From Lunularia cruciata (lineage: Eukaryota; Streptophyta; Marchantiopsida; Lunulariales; Lunulariaceae), in NCBI GenBank assembly GCA_948567375.1, contig OX419758.1, positions 49,791,001 through 49,855,000 on the forward strand: a stretch of DNA of 64,000 bases, given 5' to 3'. The position numbers and the translations under genes were made by a program. The notes beneath the pieces are model-generated. The model searched no databases. It worked only from the letters and a program-made list of their open reading frames with translations, and was not told the DNA's origin. Below are positions 30,132 through 42,859 of this stretch, piece by piece (position 1 is the first letter of the stretch; each line of letters starts with the position of its first letter).

Positions 30132-33100
30132 CATGCAAATAAAAGGACTAATTTCTTCTTTTGTCCTAAGTATAATATCTTTGAATTGCCAACCAATTAC
30201 TTGGGTAGCAAAGATATTTCCTTCCAAGTCAACTAATTGCAAGGATCCATTATCATACACTTGCATTGCCTTATAAGGTCCCATTTATTTCAAATGTAGC
30301 TTTCCTAAGAAAGAGCTTATGATGGCTATCATACAATAAGACCAAATTTCCTTTTGTCACTATCATGCATTTGATCTTCTTGTCATGTTTCTACTTGCTT
30401 TGTAGTAGATTCTTCATTAGATGCTTGTATAATTCATCTCTCTTCTCTTCATGGTACATTAGATGTTGTATCTAAAGATCTTGACTCTCTTCTTTAGATA
30501 AGCACTCTTTGGAAAGAATCCTATAAGTAGGAACTTTGAACTGAACTAGTAAGATTAGGTGAAGTCCATATGTTAAGATGTAAGTAAGGTGTCTACTTTA
30601 TGGTGATCATCTCAACACTACAGTAGGCCCATAGTGTAGTTGGCAACTTTGTATCCCAATCACATGCATAATTCATAGTTACTTTATTTAGGATCTTACA
30701 TAAGAGTCCATTAGAATTCTTTATTGTGCCATTTTCCTTTGGGTTGTAGGAGGTAGTCTTTTGTTGCTTAATCTAGAAGTACTTGGTTAGTGTTTCAAAT
30801 AGAGGATGCAAGAAATGTACTCCCCTATCAGTGACAAGCTCTAAGAGAGAACTATAGTAGGATAAATGTTATAGAAGAAAAAATTAGCCATAGTTTCAAC
30901 ATTATCCCTCCAAGTAGGCTCCACTTGACCATCTTCATAGTATACTTAGTGCAAACCAAAATGTACTTCTTCTAAGTGGTTTTTATATCAAGCTTAATTG
31001 GCCATAAAAAACCTATTTGAAATTTCTCAAATGGTACTTAAGGCAAAAGTGCTCTTAAGTGCTATTGGGTAGTAGGAGTAGGTCTTCCAATTTGTTGGCA
31101 GCCATCACAACTCTTGATGCAGGTATACACATCCTTGCATATTGTAGGCCATCGATAATCTATCACTAAATCTTCTTCAAGATGTTTTTCAAGGTATAAT
31201 ATCCTCTTGAAGCTTCAACATATAAGGATTATACCAATTCATCCTTTTCATACAATTTTAAACAATGACAAATGACTTTATCTCCTCCTATTTGGTATAG
31301 TTTGCCCACTTTATAAAATTCTAAACAATACCAAAAAACTTCATCCCTTTTCATTTAAAAAACAATGTTGCTCTTCAATTGGTCTAGACCTATCTTGTGA
31401 AGGAATAATGCTCTTTCCTCAAGGTCCATTCCTCCAAGACGTTGTCAAGTGCAAAGATACTTGTACTTTGCCAAATAACAAGTTTCACTTGACATGGTAT
31501 ATAAAACAATTCTTTGACAAATCCAAAGATTCAGATCTTTGGCTTGGTCTTTAACAATAACAAAAGTCTACACTTTTGTGATGAGCTCCCTTCCTTACAA
31601 GGACAACGTAACTAAACTCATGCAAAAGAAGAATCTACCTTGCAACTCTTCCAAACAAATCTGCCTTCTTCACCAAGTGTTGTAATCCACAATGATCTAC
31701 ATGGAAGATAAATTTTTATCCTTACAAATAGTGACAAAACCTCATAAAGGCATACAAAATTCCTAAGGCTTCTCTCTCTATAGTGGAATACTTTCTCTTA
31801 ATTCTAGATAATTACCTATTGGCATAATATACATTATATTCACTCTTGTTGTCATCCTTCTTACATAATGCTACTACCCCTACCACTAAAGACATATTTA
31901 CATACACATGAAATGTGCCTAGTCAAGTGTACTCATCACTAAAGCTTACACCAATTTGATCTTCAAGGCAACAAAGGCCTCCTCCTACTTTCTTATCCAC
32001 ATATATTCTTTGGACTTATTGAGCAATTTCATAAGGGGTTGCTCTTACTCTTTATCCACATATATTCTTTGGACTTCTTGTGGTGCTGCCAAAACTGCAT
32101 AATTAGCAATGAATCTTTGGCCCTACATGGCCTAAGAAGACACAAAGTTCTTTGAGATTCATTGGGGCTTCAAGGGGCTTGATTAATCTTAACTTTCTCC
32201 ACATGTACCTCAATGCCTCTTCTTGACACCTAATATTTGACTAGGATCCACTTGGTCATCATAGAGAAATACTTCTTTGGGTGAAAAGATAATCTTGTAG
32301 TACAACAATGCTCAAAAATATCTACCAAAGAAAATGAAGTAGATCTTCTCTTTAACCAAAAACAAAAAAATCATCTATGAATACTTTTACAAACTTCCGT
32401 AGGTAATCTTTAAAGATTTCTACCATCATTCTTTGGAAAGTTGCAAGAGATTTATACAAACCAAAGTGCATTCAATTATATGCATACATGCTTCAATATC
32501 TAGTAAAGATGGTTTTGTCCTAGTCTTCTTCAAAGATAGAAACTTGGTTGTACCTTGAAAACCCATCTAGGAAATTGTAATAGGCATATCTTGCAACTTG
32601 ATCTAAGATAGCATTGGTGAATGGCAACTGATGATGATCTTTCTTTGTAGCTACATTCAACTTCCATAAATCAAGCATACTCTGATATTTCTAGTCTTCT
32701 TCTTAGGTACAACTGTAATGGGAGAAACGCATTCAAATTGCTAAGTATGGGAAAAATTATACTAGCCTAAAGATACTTATCTATCTCATCTTTAAATAAT
32801 AACAAGTACTTTGGGTTGAGCCAATAATTTCTTTGGCAAACATGAACTACATCTTCTTCCAAATCAATGTGATGCTCACCAAAATATTGAGGGATTCCCA
32901 TCATTTGCTCAATCTTCCAAGCAAAGATGTCTTCATATTCTTGAAACAATGCCACATACTCTCTATGCTCCTTCAAAGAGATCTTCTTGGACATTTTCAA
33001 CACTTTCTCTTTGGCTATGACCATTTCTTGACAATCTTTTAGGTTGATGATGCCTTCCACATGACTAACATGAATTAATCCTAATAGGGCCAAATGGTCC

Positions 33101-34200
33101 TTGTGATCAATGGATTTGCTATTCTTGAATAATGCTCCTCTTGATCTTCAAAGTTGTTACTTCTCTTCTTCTTTCACTTTGTAGCATTTGTGGTAATTGA
33201 TAACATCATCCAAAGAATACTCCAAGAATCTTACAGATAATCTTCTTCCAAAAATAGTGTTTCTCCAGGATGAGGGATTTTCTTTCAACACATTTTGATT
33301 ATTTTTTTTGCTCTATTACTTTAGGATCTTGGAATTTGAGCTTATGTAGGTACCAATTACTTGGGCTCCACATAGCCAAGGTCCTCATATTAATATTGGG
33401 TAATCTGTCCTGGTCATAATAAGGTGAAGAATGATGCAATTTAGAAAAATTAGTACTCCACCAATAATAGTTAGGATGTTAGACAACAATCCTTAAGGTC
33501 TTCTTTTGGTCTGATTTGCAAATCTCAAGATCCAAGGAGTAGGCTAAATGTGGTACAACCCAACTTATGGGTTATCTCCTTAATCATCATGTTTATTCTT
33601 AACCCATAGTCTATGGGAACTGACTTAATCACACATCTTTCTATCTCTACTTCCACTTTTAGAGAACACCCAAATCTTTCAACTCTATGTGGTAAATAAT
33701 AGATAGATCTACCCGCTTGGTCTTTTGACTTGCCTAAGATCCATGATCAATTGATGCTTTTGGAGCTTGTTATCTTCCCACATTTATTCAAAAGTCACAT
33801 CTACCTTGGAGGATGCCATATCTACAACATATCATATTGAGTGGCACAAAAAAGTATTTGACTTTCCTTTGTTTCTTTGCCATCTTACTCTCATCCCTTG
33901 GTGGAAAATCATTTGAAGTTGGGTCTTTTGGAGTAGGTTTCTTTTGAGTAAAAATTTTGGATGTACCTTCTTTAGAGTTACATTGGGCTCTTGCCTTAGA
34001 ACCATAAGTGCAAGTACTTGCTCCAAAGTATCTCCATCAACTTCAATACCCAATTGCTTCTACTTGAGCTCTTCCTACAAAAAGTCTTGCACTTCTTTCC
34101 CAAAACTAGCTAGAAATTTAGGAGTAGTTTCCTTGGTGTGCTCAATGTGTCCAACTTTTGGAGTGGAAGATGCATCTATTTCTTACTCACTTGAATGTTT
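30132..34200 (-). pseudogene. G6: decayed Ty3/gypsy pol (RT, RNase H, integrase)
   Basis: On minus: protease/RT entry at 32767-33093 (LFQEYEDIFAWKIEQMMGIP, then HHIDLEEDV), RT pieces to about 32300, an RNase H zone near 31750-32000, and the integrase zinc finger at about 31080-31160 (WPTICKDV, SCDGCQQIG). The integrase end is at 30132-30284 (MGPYKAMQVYDNGSLQLVDL). The style resembles long-LTR Tat/Athila-type gypsy elements rather than the chromoviruses G1-G3; that placement is inference. 33832-34053 may be a gag or protease-proximal fragment. The sequence is AT-rich and full of stops. Confidence 0.78.
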
Positions 34201-35256
34201 TTGAGTTTTGAATTTCTTTCATAATTTCCTTTCTTTCTTAGAAGATTCTTTCTTAGAAGATTCTTTCTATTCTCTCTTAATTATGAGCTTGTTCCAAATT
34301 CTATTCTCACTCACCAAAGGTTCAAAGGCCAGAAATAGTTCTCATGCTTTCTTGGCCAAAGGAGATGATACTAACAAAATAGGTGCACATAACTACACCC
34401 CCATCTCATGTTACTCATATTTCTACTTTCTTGTCCAAGTTATATGTATTTCTACACCAAGCCAAATCTCATCTTCTATTGCTAAAAATTGTCAAAAGCA
34501 ATATATAGATAGAAATCATTGCAACAACACTTTCTAAGTAGATGATTAGTTCATGATTTGTGGTAATAGGAATTTTTTTAATTTCTTATTTTCCTTTTTG
34601 TTGTCATTTTTACTTATAATATGAGGATTGTATATATATGTAGGAAAATACACCTCAATTTTGTATCCTTTGATGGAAAGTATCTTTATCCTTGGGAAGA
34701 TTAGGATTTTGGAGCAAGACAATTTGCTCCAAAGCCCCAAAGAACCAAAGATCCCAAATACTTAAAAACCCTAAAGACCCAAAGTCTCAAAGGTTCAAAG
34801 ATCTCATTATGAAGGAATTTTCTAATGCACACATCAAGGCTTGTATCTTGATGGTTACATGTCAAAATGAAGCAATCTTTGTTTCATCTGAGATATAGTT
34901 TTAAGGGCTTTCCATTGACATCAAGATTGTAGAGTTTGGAGTTCACTAACCAACATTATGAGCACTTGAAGTTGTAGGTTTAGAGTTGAAGAGGTAGTAA
35001 ATTTAGTGGACTATATCCTTCTAGTCACAAGTCTAATTCATGTGTTCTTTACCTTGTTGGAATTTTTGTTGAAAGAGATTTTGTTTGAGTCTAAGATGAC
35101 CTTGATTAGATTTCCATAGTGGGAGTTATGAATATCTAACTTTCCTAAATGTTTCTTGATTTTAGGGCTAAAATCAAGACCAAACAATTGATACATGATA
35201 AATCAAAGCCATGTGCTATAATTGCATGTTCACATCATGGAGTTCATGTTGATAAC
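34201..35256. other. Unassigned repetitive-looking sequence between G6 and G2
   Basis: AT-rich with short broken frames. No domain or clear match to other parts of the window was found. ATAAC at 35252-35256 is the left target duplication of G2. Confidence 0.4.
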
Positions 35257-35961
35257 TGTAATACCAAGAGTTAGCCATATGATCTAGATGTGAAATTTGG
35301 TTTGGTAACATCTAGAATGATGTTACACATGATGGTCAAAATAGATCAGATAGAAGTATCACCAAAAGAGTACTTCTACTAATAGGGCAAAAATTGAAAT
35401 AGACTTGAGAACCTTAGAACCAATAGCTAGACATATGATTTAAAGGTGAGAATTGGTTTGGTAACATCTGGAAGGATGTTACACATGATGGACTAAACAG
35501 ATCAGGAAGAGGTATCACCAAAAGGGGACTTCTACTAATAGAGTAGGAATCGAAATATACCTGAAATCTTTGAAGGCAATTTTGGAGGCCTAAACGGATG
35601 AATTAGGCCTCAAAAATGTGTAGTTTCCCCCTGCTTTGTCTTGTTGAGAGCTTTCCAATGGTACCTTACTCACGTGATTCTGAGATTTCTACAAGAAGAT
35701 TCCCTAAAAGATTCCCTCCGGTCAAAGCTTGTTTGACCAACCAGATAGGACCTAGACCAGACATGTCACCCATCCAAGTAAGTAATCCAAGGGTGGAGCT
35801 TGCTGACATGTCACCTATCTGTGTCCCTAATCCTATGGTGGAGCTTCCTTGGAGGAGATCCTCTTTGTCTATATAATAAAGAGAAGGTGCTCCTTTGGAG
35901 CATCAAATGTTTGAGTGTGCAATCTGTGTTTTCTCTCTTCTCTTGTCCTCGGAGTATTACA
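35257..35961 (+). repeat. G2 5' LTR (705 bp)
   Basis: Starts TGTAATACC and ends GAGTATTACA. It contains two diverged copies of a unit of about 156 bp (about 35299 and 35455: TTTGGTAACATCT...). CTATATAATAAAGAGAAGG at about 35868 looks like the TATA region. The 86-codon frame at 35616-35876 is not a gene: it recurs in the 3' LTR. Confidence 0.95.
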
Positions 35962-35962
35962 A

Positions 35963-35974
35963 TGGTATCAGAGC
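35963..35974 (+). other. G2 primer-binding site
   Basis: TGGTATCAGAGC, one base after the LTR end, complementary to initiator Met tRNA. Confidence 0.95.
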
Positions 35975-36096
35975 GAGTGTTTTAGTCCAAGAGAGTGGAT
36001 CACCCCTCTTGGAATAGCACAAACTACTGAAACTAAGTAATTTGAGGTGGAGAACATAGAGTAATCGCTAGACTTAGGAAGGACTTTAGAGAGCGG

Positions 36097-37690
36097 ATGG
36101 GATGGATGCACCGGGAGGACAATTTCCCGCACCTAGCTTTCCATTCTCAAATCCATTCTACATCAAGGTTATGTATATTCAGTGTGAGTAGATGAGGGTA
36201 TTGCTAGTTTATCATTTTGGTGCAGAATTCATGGACAGAGTGATGAACTCACCAAACCCGGTGATTCTACCTGTCGTGATATATGACAGAGAGTAGGATT
36301 TGACAATCTACATTCTATTATGATAATATGGATATGAATGTCCCAAATCCTCTCCCTTTCAACACTCAAGTAGAAATCCGTTATGTAGTGAGGCCGAAAG
36401 TGATGTTTAGAGATTTTGTGGTTAGGAATTTTGGTGAGGAGTATTATCAACAAGTGATAGCTTCTGAGGTCCCAATGGTAATTTTGATAGTTTGTGTGCC
36501 TTCTAGAGTGATTATATTGACCCTGTATTGAAGTAGACGTTAGCAATTGAGTGTTGTAGGAACCATGGATCCGCAATTGCAAGAGTTGGTGCAAGGAATG
36601 CAAGGGATGTTGAATGAATTTTAAGAGATTAAGATGACCATGGAGACATTACAAAGTCAAGTGCAGATCCTCATGAACGATCAAGCCATGCAAGAAGAAG
36701 AGCCATCTCAAAACCCAATACTTGCGACTGAAGTACTTGGAGAGGCACCTGTGCCTACGAACCCTATTAACAATGAAGCCACATTGCTACTTCGGATGAA
36801 GAAGACTTGCAACATCGAGCCTTACAAGGGGCAGCATATGATGGGAGTAGTGGAAAATTGGATCTCGAGAATGAATTGATATTTCCGATTGTTCTCAACA
36901 GAGATCACATAGCATGCTGCATGCGTGTTTGCATGTGGGTACTTGACCGATAAAGCCTTCACATGGTATGATGCTTGGGAGCAATCCATGCTGGCAAAGA
37001 GAAGGGAGGTCACATGGACAGCAATGCAAGAAGGACTGCTAAAGAATTTCCAATTGGTGGATTCTGTGCAGATGGCTCAAACCCGACTATGGGGATTGAG
37101 ATAGAAGAATAGCATCCAAGAGTATGTGGAGGCATTTCTGGATCTACAAGTTGCAATTACCGACATGAGTCCAATAGAGGCTCTCGACAATTTCAAACGA
37201 GGGTTGAAAGAGCGGATTTGCCAAGAAGTCATGGTGCAAAATCCTCGCACGGTATTTGAAGCCATTGCTTGTGTCCAGAGAATAGCAGGAGCATTAGGTG
37301 GAGGTGAAAGAGTAGTTCCACCTCAACATTATTGGGCAGAAATGCCACACATGGGCGGTACTGGGCAACCTTTGATTTCAGGATTGAGGAGCACGACCAC
37401 TTCAAGGGGAGCAAGGACGGGTAGAAGAACGAAGAGATGGAGTCCCACGAGGAGAAAGGACTCAAGGAGAACAACGCCGTTGTTACAATTGTGGCCGTAT
37501 TGGGCACATATCTACCAACTATTGCACTTGTTTCCCTAGAGGCCCTTGGCTTTCATATAGGCGATCTTTGAACAACATGGAGAGGCACATTGAAGAGGAG
37601 GAGGTGGAAATCACTTCGGAAAACAAAGATCGCCAGTAAATGTACCTCGCGGCCTTACTAGCTCAATAAGGAAGCAAAGAAGCGAGGGAA
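36097..37690 (+). pseudogene. G2 gag (leader ORF, capsid, zinc knuckle)
   Basis: Starts near MDAPGGQFPAPSFPF (about 36100), then 36328-36531 and 36634-36879 (METLQSQVQIL and a capsid N-terminal segment), ACGYLTDKAFTWYDAW (about 36930), and 37126-37300 (EAFLDLQVAITDM, GLKERICQEVM). A zinc knuckle is at about 37470-37520: CYNCGRIGHISTNYC, with five rather than four residues between His and the last Cys. Stops (TAG in place of Gln/Trp codons among them) break it. It is collinear with G1 gag. Confidence 0.88.
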
Positions 37691-37704
37691 GGAAGAAGAA
37701 TAAT

Positions 37705-40700
37705 GTGCAAAGATCCCAAAAGGCAACCTCACAATTGATTGTCATGAATGGAATCCTAGAAGGTAATCAAGTGAGAGTATTAATAGATCCAAGAGCAACA
37801 AAGAATTTCTTGTCTCGCTCTGTTGCAATAAGATTGGGAATGGATCTAGAGAGAGATGGGAGTGAAGAAGTAGAGTTACCTAATGGCCAAACAAAGAAGA
37901 TTGAGTCATTACCTAGACGGGTAACCCTCTCTGTAGGAGAATATTAGGAAGCAATTGAGTGGCGAGTGATATAGTTAGCTCGTTATGATGCAATTTTAGG
38001 CATGCCATGGATGGAGCAAGACAACCCTATGGTGGATTGGAGGAAAAAAGTAGTGAGAACCCACCAATGGTCAATCATTGGGGTTAAAGAAAAATCACAC
38101 AAGCAGAAGTTGCCTCTATATGTCATGGGGATGGCAACTATCTGTAAGACCAATAGATGTTTTATGGGTCTAATAAGAGAAGTCCAGAGTGCACAACTCA
38201 ATGGACAAATTCTTGAGAAATTGAAGGATGTGGTGGATGAGTTTCAAGATGTCTTTCCCGATGATCTACCCTTAGGATTACCACCAAAAAGGTGAGTAGA
38301 TCACAAAATTGAGACACTCCCGGAGAAGACACCTCCTTGTAAGGCCCCATATCGCCTATCACCTCATGAGTTGGAGGAGTGTAAGACTCAAATTGAGGAG
38401 ATGCTATAGAAAGGGTTCATCCAACCTAGCGTATCACCATATGGGGCCCCTGTCTTGTTTGTGAAGAAGAAGGATGGTACAATGCACATGTGCATCGACT
38501 ATTGGGGTCTCAATCAGCAAACAATGAAGAACAAATAACCTTTACCTTGCATAGATGACCTGTTTGATCAACTCCATGCAGCGAGATACTTCACCAAACT
38601 GGACTTGCAGAGCGAGTACAATCAAATCTAAATTGCAGAGGAGGATGAGTACAAAACTGCCTTTCGAACTAGGTATGGCCACTTTGAGTATCTTGTGATG
38701 CCTTTTGGCCTCACCAATGCACCTGCCACTTTCATGAGTCTAATGAATGACATATTTTGTCCATACTTGGATAAGTCTGTTATTGTCTTCTTGGATGATA
38801 TCTTAGTATATAGTAACACGATGACAGAACACAAACAACATCTACGAGAGGTCCTCCGGATTCTAAGACAGAATCAATTGTAAGCCAAAATCTCAAAGTG
38901 TGAGTTTGGCAAGTCTAAAGTAGACCACTTGGGGCATAGAGTAAGTGCAAAGGGCATTCAAGTATTGATAGATAAAATAGAGGTCATTCAAAAATGGAGT
39001 GCCCCAAAAGATCAGACTCAACTTAAGAGCTTCTTGGGGTTGACGGGATTCTATCGTAGATTTGTCAAGGACTTCTCCAAGGTTGCACAGCCTTTAACGG
39101 CACTACTTGGCAAGGGGAAGAAGTGGACATAGGGAATTGCACAAGAGTTGGCCTTTCAAGAATTGAAGGCCGCCTTGTTACATGCACCAATCTTGAAGTG
39201 GTATGACCCCAAACGTTGAATCAAGTTAGCTACAGATGCATCAGGCGTAGCAATAGGAGCAGTCCTACAACAAGAGTGGCATGACGGATGGCATCCAATT
39301 GCATATTTCTCTCAAATTTGTTACCAGTAGAGCGCAACTACCACACCACAGAATGAGAAGAGCTGGCCATTGTTCTAGCAACCAAGCATTGGAAGCACTA
39401 TCTGGGCGAGAAGGCATTTGTAGTAGAGACAGACCACAAACCTCTAGTCTACCTTGAGATGCATAAGGATCTATCCCGTCGCCAAATTTGGTAGGCAGAG
39501 TGGCGACAACACTTCAACATGACAATCACCTATGTGGAAGGTAAGGAGCAACTTGCAGATGCATTCACCTACATGCCAATGGAAAACAACTTGGTGATAG
39601 AGGTTAAGATTAACCTTGAATTCTGGCCAGAGATTCTGGCTGCTACAAAAACTGATCCACAGATTGTAGAAGTGCAATCATCCAAAGGTGTCACTTGCAC
39701 CCAAGGACTCACCTTTCGGGATGGTAGATTATGGATCCCAAATGTCCTAAAATTACGCACCACCATTCTAGCGGAATGTCATGATTTGGCCATTGCAGCT
39801 CATGTCAGAGTGGACAAGACCTTGGATGTAGTCAAGCGCCATTACTATAAGCCAAAGATGAGCAACAACATGATGGACTATGTGCGGAGCTGCCTACTAT
39901 GTCAACAGAACAAAGCTTCTAATCAAGCTCTTGCATGGCTCCTTCAACCTCTCCTCACTCCTACCCAACGTTGGGAACAAGTGAGTATGGATCTCGTCTG
40001 TGAATTACCCAAGACCACCTTAGGGTTTGACTTCATCGTGGTCTTTGTGGACCGGCTCAGCAAAATGATTCATGTATGCCCTACCACCAAGGAGGTGACC
40101 GCTCCACAACAAGCTCAATTATACTTAGATGCAGTCTTTGCTCACCATGGCTTGTCTAGAGTACTCATCACTGATAGAGGCACCCAATTCACCAGTTTGT
40201 TTTGGCAAACACTCTTTGGTTTCTTCAAAACCAAGTTGGCCATGTTCACAGCTTACCACCCACAAACAGATGGCCAAACAGAGCGGGCACGATTGAAGAC
40301 ATGTTACGCGGCTTCACCTTAGAAGAGCAAGAGAGGTGGGACACCCTACTCCCATTGGTGGAATTTGCTTACAACAATTCAGTGAATGCATCCACCCAGG
40401 TCACTCCGTTCTTCCTCATGTATGATGAGCATTCCTTCACACCTTCGAGCTTGATGAAGATCAGTCTAGTGACTATCAAGGTCAATGCAATCAACACATT
40501 TGTTTCTAGAATCCAACAAGGTGTGGAGAGCGCCAAGCACAGGTTACAGATTGCGCAAAATTGACAGAAGCAGTATGCTGATGCATACCGTAGGCACATG
40601 GAGTTCAATATTGGGGATCAAGTGTGGCTATCAACAACCAACCTCACATTAGTTGGACCTCGTAAGCTCAGACCTCGTTTTGTGGGGCCTTTCTTGATTC

Positions 40701-40830
40701 TTTGTTGCATCGGCGTTGTGGCCTATCACCTTGAGCTACCCCCACACATGAAGATCCATCTAGTGTTCCATGTCTCCCTACTATGCACATTTGCTCCCTG
40801 ATCAAGCCAGGGACATTTGACCTTGTTTGA
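37705..40830 (+). pseudogene. G2 pol: protease, reverse transcriptase, RNase H, integrase
   Basis: Protease near 37705-37947: VLIDPRATKNFLS, with the usual DSGA active site changed to DPRA. RT at about 38400-39130: [30 protein letters not shown], catalytic FLDDILVYS (about 38790), FLGLTGFYRRF; stops near 38539, 38631, 38881 and 39130. RNase H at about 39220-39500 (TDASGVAIGAVLQQE). Integrase: zinc finger ECHDLAIAAH ... CLLCQQNK (about 39775-39910), SMDLVCELP, ITDRGTQFTSLFW, TDGQTER at about 40268. A deletion of 7 bases relative to G1 right after ERA shifts the frame; reading resumes in the frame 40202-40564. All catalytic blocks are recognisable but the polyprotein is broken. Confidence 0.94.
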
Positions 40831-40835
40831 CACTC

Positions 40836-41040
40836 ATTGATGGCATAGAGGAATATGAAGTGGAGCGGATTCTCCAAAAGCGCATGTGTGGTACTCGCCA
40901 TCCATGAGTGGAATATCAAGTAAAATGGAAAGGTTACCCCCTCTATGAAGCAACCTGGGAGCCCGCTGCCAATTTGGCACATGCACCGGTGTTGGTGCAA
41001 GCATTTGAGCAACAATTGCACAACAAGGACGTTGCGTCTT
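40836..41040 (+). pseudogene. G2 integrase-terminal chromodomain
   Basis: Reading EEYEVERILQKRMCGTRHP, stop, VEYQVKWKGYPLYEATWEP matches a chromodomain, including the WKGY and ATWEP core. Chromodomains steer chromovirus integration to chromatin marks. One stop interrupts it. The frame ends beside the polypurine tract. Confidence 0.9.
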
Positions 41041-41053
41041 AAAAGGAGGGAGG
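41041..41053 (+). other. G2 polypurine tract
   Basis: AAAAGGAGGGAGG just upstream of the 3' LTR, as expected for the plus-strand primer. Confidence 0.88.
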
Positions 41054-41055
41054 TC

Positions 41056-41794
41056 TATAATACCAAGAGTTAGCCATATGATCTAGATGTGAAATTCGGT
41101 TTGGTAACATCTAGAATGATGTTATACATGATGGTCAAAATAGATCAGATAGAAGTATCACCAAAAGAGTACTTCTACTAATAGGGCAGAAACCGAAATA
41201 GACTTGAGAACCTTAGACCAATAGCTAGACATATGATTTAAAGGTGAGAATTAGTTTGGTAACATCTGGAAGGATGTTACACATGATGGACTAAACAGAT
41301 CAGAAAGAGGTATCACCAAAAGAGGACTTCTACTAATAGAGTAGGAATCAAAATATGCCTGAAATCTTTGAAGGCAATTTTGGAGGCCTAAACGGATGAA
41401 TTAGGCCTCAAAAATGTGTAGTTCCCCCCCCCCAATAGAGGAAAGGCTGGCCTTCCCTCCCCCCAACTTTGTCTCGTCGAGAGCTTTCCAATGGTACCTT
41501 ACTCACGTGATTCTGAGATTTCTACAAGAAGATTCCCTAAAAGATTCCCTCCGGTCAAAGCTTGTTTGACCAACCAGATAGGACCTAGACCAGACATGTC
41601 ACCCATCCAAGTAAGTAATCCAAGGGTGGAGCTTGCTGACATGTCACCTATCTGTGTCCCTAATCCTATGGTGGAGCTTCCTTGGAGGAGATCCTCTTTG
41701 TCTATATAATAAAGAGAAGGTGCTCCTTTGGGGCATCGAATGTTTGAGTGTGCAATCTGTGTTTTCTCTCTTCTCTTGTCCTCGGAGTATTACA
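41056..41794 (+). repeat. G2 3' LTR (739 bp)
   Basis: Near-identical to the 5' LTR. It starts TATAATACC rather than TGTAATACC, a G-to-A change in the terminal TG. It is 34 bp longer because of a C-run region near 41425-41460. It ends GAGTATTACA before ATAAC. Confidence 0.95.
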
Positions 41795-42560
41795 ATAACT
41801 AGATTTGATCATGTAGTGTATTGAGGAGAAGTTGACTATGGCAAAGGAAGGAGAGATTACAAGACCTTTAAGATCTATGATCATTTTAACTATTAGAGAC
41901 ATAGAAGATAGTTACTTTCTAGAAAATTAATTAGTTTATCCATTAGATAGATGAGGATAGTTAGATTTTAGAGTTTTAGGTGTTTAGCTTTCAAGTTGGG
42001 TGTTGGATGCATTTTATGTTCAGTTCAAAGCAAGAGATGAATAAAGTGAAAGAATTGTATCTTATTTAATTACCTTGATGAAGTGTGGGTGTGTTCATTT
42101 AGATTTATGAGTAGTAGTCAATCTTTATAGATGGAATTTTTGAGAGTCTTGTGTGTTTGATCCTTGGTTTCTATAGTGGAAGCAATGCCTTGACAAGTGC
42201 CTTTGAGTGTTGTAGTATTGAAAGTAGCTAAAGTAAGCAATATTTTCCAAATATTACCACATGTAGATAGAAGTGTCCTTTGGAGACATGTGCCTTTAGG
42301 GGAAGGTTAGAATACATAACTTTTGAAGGAAGTTGGGTTTTTCATACAAGGAGGGATCAATATCTTTGAGTTGAATCATCACTCTCACTAAGTTGGAATT
42401 TATTCTTTCAAAAGCAATTTTTCTTTTTTGATTTTCCATACTGTGCTTTCTTGGTAGCATTACCTCTTTTGGGATTGGTTTTTGCCCAAGAGGTTAAACA
42501 TGAACTAGTAATAAACTACTTCATGATATTTCTCTTTGTATTTGACCACTATTATAACAT
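41795..42560 (+). mobile_element. LX-F: diverged LX-type tail
   Basis: Follows G2. Blocks match the LX-A tail in order: GTGTTTGATC, AGCAATGCCTTGA, GTGCCTTTAGGGG, GAGGTTAAACATGAAC and TTTGTATTTGACCA. The end GTTGTCACA is not preserved. G2 may have inserted into this LX copy. 42561-42859 has nothing I can assign. Confidence 0.55.
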
Positions 42561-42859
42561 TTGTAATGCCAAAGCTAGTTTGCTAAGATGTTGGAGTGAC
42601 AGTCTTGGTACTTAGAGTTATAATTAGTAGTTTCTTAGAGACTACTTAGCGGTGGCTTAATTTTTTATTAGGGCTATTGATTATACCATAGGACACACCA
42701 TTACTTGCACCATTTTCACCCTCAAATGTGTCATTAGTAGCACTGTTAGGGCTAGAGATCTAGGTCAAGCAAGGGTAAACCTTCAAAGTGCATCTCTAAA
42801 GAGCTAACTTTTTTGATGTTAAGCCTTCAAGCTCTTGGCTATGGTGGATAAAGGTTGGT

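Larger units (their letters stand above)
35257..41794 (+). mobile_element. G2: complete Ty3/gypsy chromovirus, 6538 bp, with ATAAC target duplication
   Basis: LTRs of 705 and 739 bp bound an internal region with primer-binding site, gag, pol, chromodomain and polypurine tract. ATAAC flanks it at 35252-35256 and 41795-41799. The LTRs differ by about 16 substitutions by eye, nearly all transitions, plus a length difference around 41430-41465, so the insertion is old but younger than its neighbours. Pol and gag have many stops and a 7-base deletion in integrase, so the copy is non-autonomous. G1 and the solo LTR at 2080-2550 belong to the same family. Confidence 0.96.

Noticed and set aside
35616-35876. 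86-codon frame repeated at 41491-41709 as a possible duplicated small gene.
   Set aside because: Both lie inside the two LTRs of G2; the repetition is due to the LTR pair.
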